A DNA stretch of 64,000 bases. Origin: Streptomyces sp. ADI95-17. GTDB taxonomy: Bacteria; Actinomycetota; Actinomycetes; Streptomycetales; Streptomycetaceae. The DNA is taken from NCBI RefSeq assembly GCF_003846175.1, contig NZ_ML123052.1, positions 98,501-162,500 on the forward strand, read 5' to 3'. Below, in pieces: positions 60,123-64,000 of this stretch. Position 1 is the first letter of the stretch, and each line of letters begins with the position of its first letter. Below the pieces are notes generated by a model, which was given only the letters and a program-made list of their open reading frames with translations, searched no databases and was not told where the DNA came from. A program made the translations under genes and the position numbers.

Positions 60123-61016
60123 CTAGATCTGGCGGCCAGGAAGCCACTGGTGTTTGGGCGGTATTGCGGAGGTCAGGGTCGTATCAAAGTCGACCCGATA
60201 GTGTACGACACGGTCGTCGAGGGGGCCGCCCAACACCTCTTTGCGTTCCTCGAACGCAAGGGAATCGTCTTCATTGCGTCCGGCTGGTTGAACCGGCCCT
60301 TGGATAACTTCTGCTTCCCATACGGTGACCATTCGCTGTTTCATTCGCGTCTCACAGATAATGCGGAATCCGGAGCGCTTCACCTTCCTCTCTCGCCTCC
60401 AAGTGAATGGCTCACGTCGAAGAATCGCTTGGATCGTCTCGATCGCCGTCAGCGCGGGCAGCTTAAGCGCAGGGTCATTCCACATGTTTCTGGCATGGAG
60501 GCCATGGATGGCGATCCATTCTTCTCTGGGTCTGCGGTCAATCCACAGAAATGTGGTTTCTTGTTCCGGTGGCAAGATGATAGTGCCAAGTTCTATTTCG
60601 TGACCGCCGATGATGAATACTGACTGATTTCGATGGCTATACCGTACCTTCCTTCCAGAGTTCTCGTGGTCGCGGCAAGTTAGGAGAATTTCATAGGGGA
60701 GTTTATTTATGATCCTCCCTTCGATGACTACCTCTGGACTGTCTTTATCCCACTCCGTCGCCCACTTGCGAGACTCCGCTCCTAGCATGCTTCCCAGCTC
60801 ACGGGGTGTAGGGGGCCGGTACTCTATCTTTGTAAGAAATAGATCTACCACTGGGGAGTAGGCGGCCTTCGTGGACTCGTACGACGTTTGACCTGTCTTG
60901 AGTGCTAGCGCAAGTGCCCTCCGTGCTGTTTGGCTAGAGCGACGGACGAAGAAAGCCGACGTGAGGGCGATGGTTGGCGAAGCGATCGAAATTGCTTCCT
61001 GCCAGTTAATATTCAT
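60123..61016 (-). CDS. Low-GC membrane-anchored protein of unknown function
   Basis: A 297-aa protein with one N-terminal membrane segment (residues about 6-25) and a large soluble part. Middle strands include VVIEGRIINKLPYEILLTC and FIIGGHEIELGTIILPPEQE, suggesting a beta-rich domain; the rest is mixed and Arg/Trp-rich. No family recognised. Its ATG (61016) overlaps the stop of the pentapeptide-repeat gene by 4 nt (ATGA), so the two proteins are made together. Codon usage and roughly 50 percent GC differ strongly from the chromosome, marking recent acquisition. Confidence 0.75.
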   Translation of the reverse strand: MNINWQEAISIASPTIALTSAFFVRRSSQTARRALALALKTGQTSYESTKAAYSPVVDLFLTKIEYRPPTPRELGSMLGAESRKWATEWDKDSPEVVIEGRIINKLPYEILLTCRDHENSGRKVRYSHRNQSVFIIGGHEIELGTIILPPEQETTFLWIDRRPREEWIAIHGLHARNMWNDPALKLPALTAIETIQAILRREPFTWRRERKVKRSGFRIICETRMKQRMVTVWEAEVIQGPVQPAGRNEDDSLAFEERKEVLGGPLDDRVVHYRVDFDTTLTSAIPPKHQWLPGRQI

Positions 61017-61984
61017 AGATTTGCTTCCTTCGTCTGCTTCTCCGTAAGCGACGGCCTGCAATCTAACGCGGCATCTCTCAAGTCTGCGCCTTGTAGGGCC
61101 GTGTCATACAAATTTGCTCCCGTTAGGTCGCATCCTCTGAAGGAAGCTGATTTCGCCTTCGAATTATGCAGAAAGGAATTACTTAGGTCGCTATCGGTCA
61201 ACTTGGCGTTCTCAAGGTTGCAGTGCACTAGCCCCACGTGGCGCCCATCTATTCCGATAAGGTAGGCGTTATTAAGGTTCGCGCCCCAAAAGAAAGCCTT
61301 CTTGAGATTGGCTCCTTCGAGGTGGGCGCCGTCTAGGCGGCAATGTCGAAATTGGAACCCGGCGCAGTCCCCTCCCTGGAGATGCGCTCCTCGGAGATCT
61401 GTGTAACTTAGATTCACGTTGAATTGCTCATCTCGTTTGGGGCGGCGCGCCAGTACCGATAGTGCAGCTTGGATGTGTTGAGGTGGCGTCTCGTTTGGCG
61501 TATCTAAGATGAATTCACGCCCAATCTCGCCAGAAACGCTAGCGTGTTCCCTGATGAAAGAAGCCAGAACTTCTACAACTGGCCAGTGGTCTTTTTCGGA
61601 ATCATGCATGATCCTTTCTAGCGAGTAGATTCCTCCGAGACGCTCGGTCATAGTCACAGACGACAGCAACTTGATTGCTTCGGTGTAGCGTTCCGTTATC
61701 TGGCCTTCGCGGCTAATTTCTGCTGTTTCTCGATCGCGCTCTCGGGTATGCCGAAAATTTCGATCGGTGTAGTAAAGTCCAACTCCCGCCACAATGGCAG
61801 CGCCCAGGGCGACAAGTCCAGTGCGTATACCCGTAACGATGACGCCGTCGGCTGGTTGGAGATCTCTGCTGCGGATATGTGTTCCGTCAAGCCACCATGG
61901 GGCTTTCCAAAACAGCAGAACGAAGAGTGCCACACCTAAGAGTGCGCTCGATAGGGCAATGGAGCGCTTGATTGACGCCTTCAT
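61013..61984 (-). CDS. Membrane-anchored pentapeptide-repeat protein
   Basis: A 323-aa protein. Two membrane segments (about 8-27 and 50-70, GLVALGAAIVAGVGLYY) are followed by a charged helix (RHTRERDRETAEISREGQIT), a helical linker (RLGGIYSLERIMHDSEKDHW to EVLASFIREHA) and a C-terminal A(D/N)LxX pentapeptide helix of about 20 repeats (LSYTDLRGAHLQGG, LDGAHLEGANLKKAFFWGAN, CDLTGANLYDTALQGADLRD). The linker-plus-repeat design occurs in many Streptomyces proteins of unknown function. ATG 61984 was preferred; a TTG at 62002 would add six residues. First gene of a low-GC pair with the protein at 60123. Confidence 0.85.
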   Translation of the reverse strand: MKASIKRSIALSSALLGVALFVLLFWKAPWWLDGTHIRSRDLQPADGVIVTGIRTGLVALGAAIVAGVGLYYTDRNFRHTRERDRETAEISREGQITERYTEAIKLLSSVTMTERLGGIYSLERIMHDSEKDHWPVVEVLASFIREHASVSGEIGREFILDTPNETPPQHIQAALSVLARRPKRDEQFNVNLSYTDLRGAHLQGGDCAGFQFRHCRLDGAHLEGANLKKAFFWGANLNNAYLIGIDGRHVGLVHCNLENAKLTDSDLSNSFLHNSKAKSASFRGCDLTGANLYDTALQGADLRDAALDCRPSLTEKQTKEANL

Positions 61985-62417
61985 GACTGGCAGCGTTCCC
62001 AAGGTTGGGTGCCTGGATGTGGTGAATCCCCGTTTTCAGAGGAAGACTTGAGGCTTGCTGCCTGGAGAGCCCTGGCGCCGCAGCGGATGCGCGAGGTCGG
62101 CGGAGCGGCTTTGGGCTGGAGCTGCTTTGGGGCGAGTGATCATGGCCCCGTAAGCTTCCGGCGAGTCGGGCAGTCTGTGGACCTGCCCGTTAAAGCACGA
62201 CGTTGGGGCCATGATCTTAGAGGCTCGCCCCAAAGTGGCTGCCTAAAGCCGTGTAGCCGACCGCCCCAGCCACAGGGGGTGTCTCCCACTTCATGCCCGC
62301 AGCCGCCGAGCGCGCCGCCGAGCGCGGCCAGCCGGGGCGGAGACAGGAGGCAGGCCGCGCCGCAGAGGCGGCGCGCGCCCGCGCCGTGCGCGGGCTCTTG
62401 ATGAAGTAGGGAAAGTC
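61985..62417. other. Intergenic region rich in inverted repeats
   Basis: No gene is supported. It contains the large inverted-repeat structure at 62107-62250 and, at 62290-62405, a GC-rich block framed by CACTTCAT...ATGAAGT and GCCCGC...GCGGGC. The latter may terminate the Nudix gene. Confidence 0.5.
62107..62250. repeat. Long imperfect inverted repeat with nested hairpin
   Basis: Left arm 62107-62149 pairs with right arm 62205-62250. Perfect blocks are CTTTGGGGCGAG and GATCATGGCCCC, separated by a short bulge. The 55-bp loop holds its own perfect 7-bp hairpin (CGGGCAG 62167-62173, CTGCCCG 62183-62189). It may be a structured RNA, a DNA-processing site or a small transposable relic. Confidence 0.7.
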
Positions 62418-62870
62418 TTATCCCGCTGGGATGAGTTGCTTGCCGTCGTGGCTTCGCACGTGGGGGCCGTTGCCGTCCAAGGCGTCCAAGAGCCTGATCG
62501 CGTAGACCTCGGACATGCGCTCGCTGACCTCTTCGGGCGTGAGCCAGGAGACGGCTGTCGACTCGCTTGATGTGCGCTCGGTGCCGCCGGAGGGCTTGCA
62601 GCGGAAGACCAAGGCGACGATGCCTCGGGTGGTGTTCTTGTAGACGCCGGTGAGTTCGTCCACCTCGATGTGGATGCCTGTTTCTTCCCAGACTTCGCGG
62701 GCTACGCCGGCCTCTGGGGTCTCGTTGAGTTCGAGTACGCCGCCGGGGAGTTCCCAGGTGCCGTTGTCGGCTCGGCGGATCGCCAGGAGGCGCCCGTCTT
62801 CGCGCACCACGACTCCGGCTACGGATACGGAGTGCAGGGGCGGCGACGTTGCTTCCTGTGATTGACTCAT
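62418..62870 (-). CDS. Nudix hydrolase, Pif-like
   Basis: A 150-aa Nudix protein with an intact Nudix box: GGVLELNETPEAGVAREVWE followed by ETG, matching Gx5Ex7REUxEExGU. It should hydrolyse a nucleoside-diphosphate-linked substrate. In pSAM2 the conjugal-immunity factor Pif carries a Nudix motif and is linked to KorSA control; the position here, divergent from a KorSA-like GntR, makes a Pif-type role plausible. ATG 62870 lies inside a palindrome; TATGCT 6 bp upstream on the minus strand would give a leaderless mRNA. ATG 62882 is the alternative. Confidence 0.85.
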   Translation of the reverse strand: MSQSQEATSPPLHSVSVAGVVVREDGRLLAIRRADNGTWELPGGVLELNETPEAGVAREVWEETGIHIEVDELTGVYKNTTRGIVALVFRCKPSGGTERTSSESTAVSWLTPEEVSERMSEVYAIRLLDALDGNGPHVRSHDGKQLIPAG

Positions 62871-62880
62871 GTACAGGAGC
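62865..62880. promoter_or_regulatory. KorSA-type operator, site 1
   Basis: ACTCATGTACAGGAGC, nearly identical to the two sites downstream of the GntR gene. It overlaps the Nudix start and lies 21 bp before the GntR start, so one repressor could control both promoters. Confidence 0.75.
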
Positions 62881-62900
62881 ATAGGAGGCGGGGAAGGACT

Positions 62901-63680
62901 ATGGGAACTGCGGTAGAGGGGGGCAGGTCCGGGCCTCGGTATGTGCAGATCGCAGACGAGATCGTGCAGCAGATCAGGGCTGGTGTGCTCAAGCCTGGCG
63001 ACATGGTGCCGAGCGAGTCTGAACTGGTGGAGCGCTATGGCGTGTCCGGCGGCACGATCCGCAAGGCCATGGTCGAAGTGCGGGCGAGCGGGCTCGTCGA
63101 GACCCGACACGGCAAGGGCTCGATCGTGAAGGACCGGCCGCCGGTGCGGCACCGTTCCTCCGACCGCTTCCGGCGCTCGCTCCGCCAGGGCGGCAAGGCC
63201 GCGTACCTCGCGGAGTCCGCGCAGTCCGGCGCCACTGCCAAGGTGAGCGTCCTCTACATCGGGCCCATGGAGGCCCCCGCGGATGCGGCCCAGCGACTCG
63301 GCGTCCCCGTCGGCACTCAGGTGCTCGCCCGTCGGCGTCTCTACTTTCGCAACGGGACCCCGGTCGAGACCGCCTCCTCGTATCTCCCGTGGGACGTGGT
63401 GAAGGAGATCCCGGAGCTGTTCGCCGAGAACCCCGGCGGCGGTGGCATTTATGCCCGACTCGAAGACCACGGGCATGAGTTCGCCGAGTTCGTCGAGACG
63501 CTGCAAGCCCGGTCGGCCTCCAAGGCGGAAGCCACCGAGCTGGCGCTCAGTCCGGGTGCGCCGGTGGTTCACCTCATCCGGGAGGCCCGTACGGCGACCG
63601 GCCTCGTGGTTGAGGTCTGCGACACGCTCATGGCTGCTGACCAGTTCGTTTTCGAGTACCGGATCCCTGCCGACGACTGA
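62901..63680 (+). CDS. GntR family regulator, KorSA-like
   Basis: A 259-aa GntR/UTRA regulator: RYVQIADEIVQQIRAGVLKP, MVPSESELVERYGVSGGTIR, GLVETRHGKGSIV, and a UTRA domain (about 95-255) with VSVLYIGPMEAPADAAQRLG, VLARRRLYFRNGTPVETASS and VHLIREARTATGLVVEVCDT. ATG 62901 follows GGAAGG. Its context, with palindromes on both flanks, a Nudix gene facing it and a replication/transfer-module gene downstream, matches KorSA, the repressor that keeps pSAM2-type elements integrated. Confidence 0.9.
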   Translation: MGTAVEGGRSGPRYVQIADEIVQQIRAGVLKPGDMVPSESELVERYGVSGGTIRKAMVEVRASGLVETRHGKGSIVKDRPPVRHRSSDRFRRSLRQGGKAAYLAESAQSGATAKVSVLYIGPMEAPADAAQRLGVPVGTQVLARRRLYFRNGTPVETASSYLPWDVVKEIPELFAENPGGGGIYARLEDHGHEFAEFVETLQARSASKAEATELALSPGAPVVHLIREARTATGLVVEVCDTLMAADQFVFEYRIPADD

Positions 63681-63732
63681 CGCCCGCTCAACTCCCATCG
63701 ACCCGTCGTGACTTTGATGTCGCGGCGGGTTG

Positions 63733-63748
63733 ACTCATGTACAGGAGT
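63733..63748. promoter_or_regulatory. KorSA-type operator, site 2
   Basis: ACTCATGTACAGGAGT, 15 of 16 bases identical to site 1, in the promoter region of the gene starting at 63820. Confidence 0.8.
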
Positions 63749-63768
63749 AATGCACTCTTCTTCATGTC

Positions 63769-63784
63769 ACTCATATACATGAGT
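63769..63784. promoter_or_regulatory. KorSA-type operator, site 3
   Basis: ACTCATATACATGAGT with perfect 6-bp arms. Its start is 36 bp from that of site 2. The pair probably represses the transfer/replication operon that begins at 63820. Confidence 0.8.
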
Positions 63785-63819
63785 GACGGAGTTCAGCACC
63801 TATAGAGGAGTGATCCCCC

Positions 63820-64000
63820 GTGCGTCAGATCCCCGTAGACACCTCCGCCGCGACCGTGATGGTTGCTAAGACTCCGCAGCCGAAGGTGAAGGACCGCCGT
63901 ACCGGCGAGATCGCCACCGACGCCGAGACCGGCGCGCAGCTGATGACCGTGGACGTGATGTTTGCGGCCAACGATGAGGTCGAGATCCTGTCCGTCACCG
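63820..64000 (+). CDS. First gene of the transfer/replication module, partial
   Basis: The first 60 codons of a gene running off the window. GTG 63820 lies 9 nt after GAGGAG. The protein begins VRQIPVDTSAATVMVAKTPQ and continues KVKDRRTGEIATDAETG and LMTVDVMFAANDE. The I-P-V-D-T start followed by K-x-x-x-x-R-x-T-G-E is typical of the small gene that precedes the FtsK/SpoIIIE-like transfer gene in Streptomyces AICEs. Controlled by the two palindromes just upstream. Confidence 0.75.
   Translation, partial: MRQIPVDTSAATVMVAKTPQPKVKDRRTGEIATDAETGAQLMTVDVMFAANDEVEILSVT

Larger units (their letters stand above)
55994..64000. mobile_element. Left part of an actinomycete integrative and conjugative element (AICE)
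   Basis: Bounded on the left by the tRNA-Arg(CCU) 3' copy. Contents fit an AICE: three GntR/UTRA regulators, small coupled genes, a low-GC cargo operon, a KorSA-like regulator facing a Nudix gene, and the start of a gene of the transfer/replication module. The right end, with FtsK-like transfer protein, replication initiator, excisionase, integrase and the intact tRNA-Arg, is expected beyond the window. Confidence 0.7.

Noticed and set aside
59827..60147. Minus-strand frame of 106 codons after the low-GC operon
   Set aside because: It overlaps the preceding gene by 25 bp, has a GTG start without ribosome site and shows no recognisable domain. It may be a third operon gene, but I could not support it.

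Overview
The window is high-GC actinobacterial chromosome, almost certainly Streptomyces. The evidence is the dense gene packing, very high third-position GC, GTG and TTG starts behind GGAGG ribosome sites, a single-chain FbiC for deazaflavin (F420) synthesis, XRE/DUF397 pairs, GPP34, mycothiol-type DinB and LLM-class F420 oxidoreductase families, and a pSAM2-like integrative element at the right end.

Layout. 1-6.1 kb: the start of a probable HhH-GPD DNA-repair gene, a stand-alone LigD phosphoesterase, an MFS exporter, a TetR-DMT exporter operon, a MarR regulator and a Tat-exported PHP-type hydrolase; three of these genes have clear palindromic operators. 6.2-15 kb: an F420-dependent oxidoreductase, a class B penicillin-binding protein, a very large exported repeat protein, two small exported proteins and a HAD phosphatase. 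15-21.3 kb: regulatory and accessory genes, namely an HTH protein, XRE+DUF397, an anti-sigma-like ATPase, an NmrA reductase, a Phd/RelE toxin-antitoxin pair and a VOC-MerR operon. 21.5-32.3 kb: fbiC, a DHFR-like reductase, an ADP-ribosylglycohydrolase homologue without its metal-binding motifs, a sodium-solute symporter, an SDR facing an unknown gene across a palindrome, a second XRE/DUF397 pair and a GPP34 protein.

32.5-45.5 kb is an envelope region. It has a D,D-carboxypeptidase with a roughly 440-residue acidic cytoplasmic extension, a large polytopic membrane protein, and a leftward poly-gamma-glutamate-type cluster: pgsA-like lipoprotein, a double-sensor membrane protein with no output domain, pgsB, pgsC and an NlpC/P60 hydrolase. 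A membrane-anchored hydrolase-like protein starts only 15 bp from pgsA on the other strand. Together they look like a complete make, export, sense and trim set for an anionic peptide polymer.

45.5-55.4 kb is mixed chromosomal content: DinB, DUF998, ankyrin/HEAT, a zinc-finger protein, a VOC protein, a signal-peptidase homologue lacking both catalytic dyad residues, an IS5-type transposase remnant, an exported propeller protein, and an ECF sigma factor with its membrane partner.

From 55.5 kb the window enters mobile DNA. A decayed tyrosine integrase is followed by a 45-bp copy of the 3' part of tRNA-Arg(CCU) including CCA. This reads as the left attachment site of an integrative and conjugative element (AICE) running past the window's end. 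Inside are three GntR/UTRA regulators with palindromic operators, a translationally coupled cassette of small genes, a low-GC two-gene membrane/pentapeptide-repeat cargo operon, a large inverted-repeat structure, a Nudix gene facing a KorSA-like GntR, and the first codons of a gene typical of the transfer/replication module.
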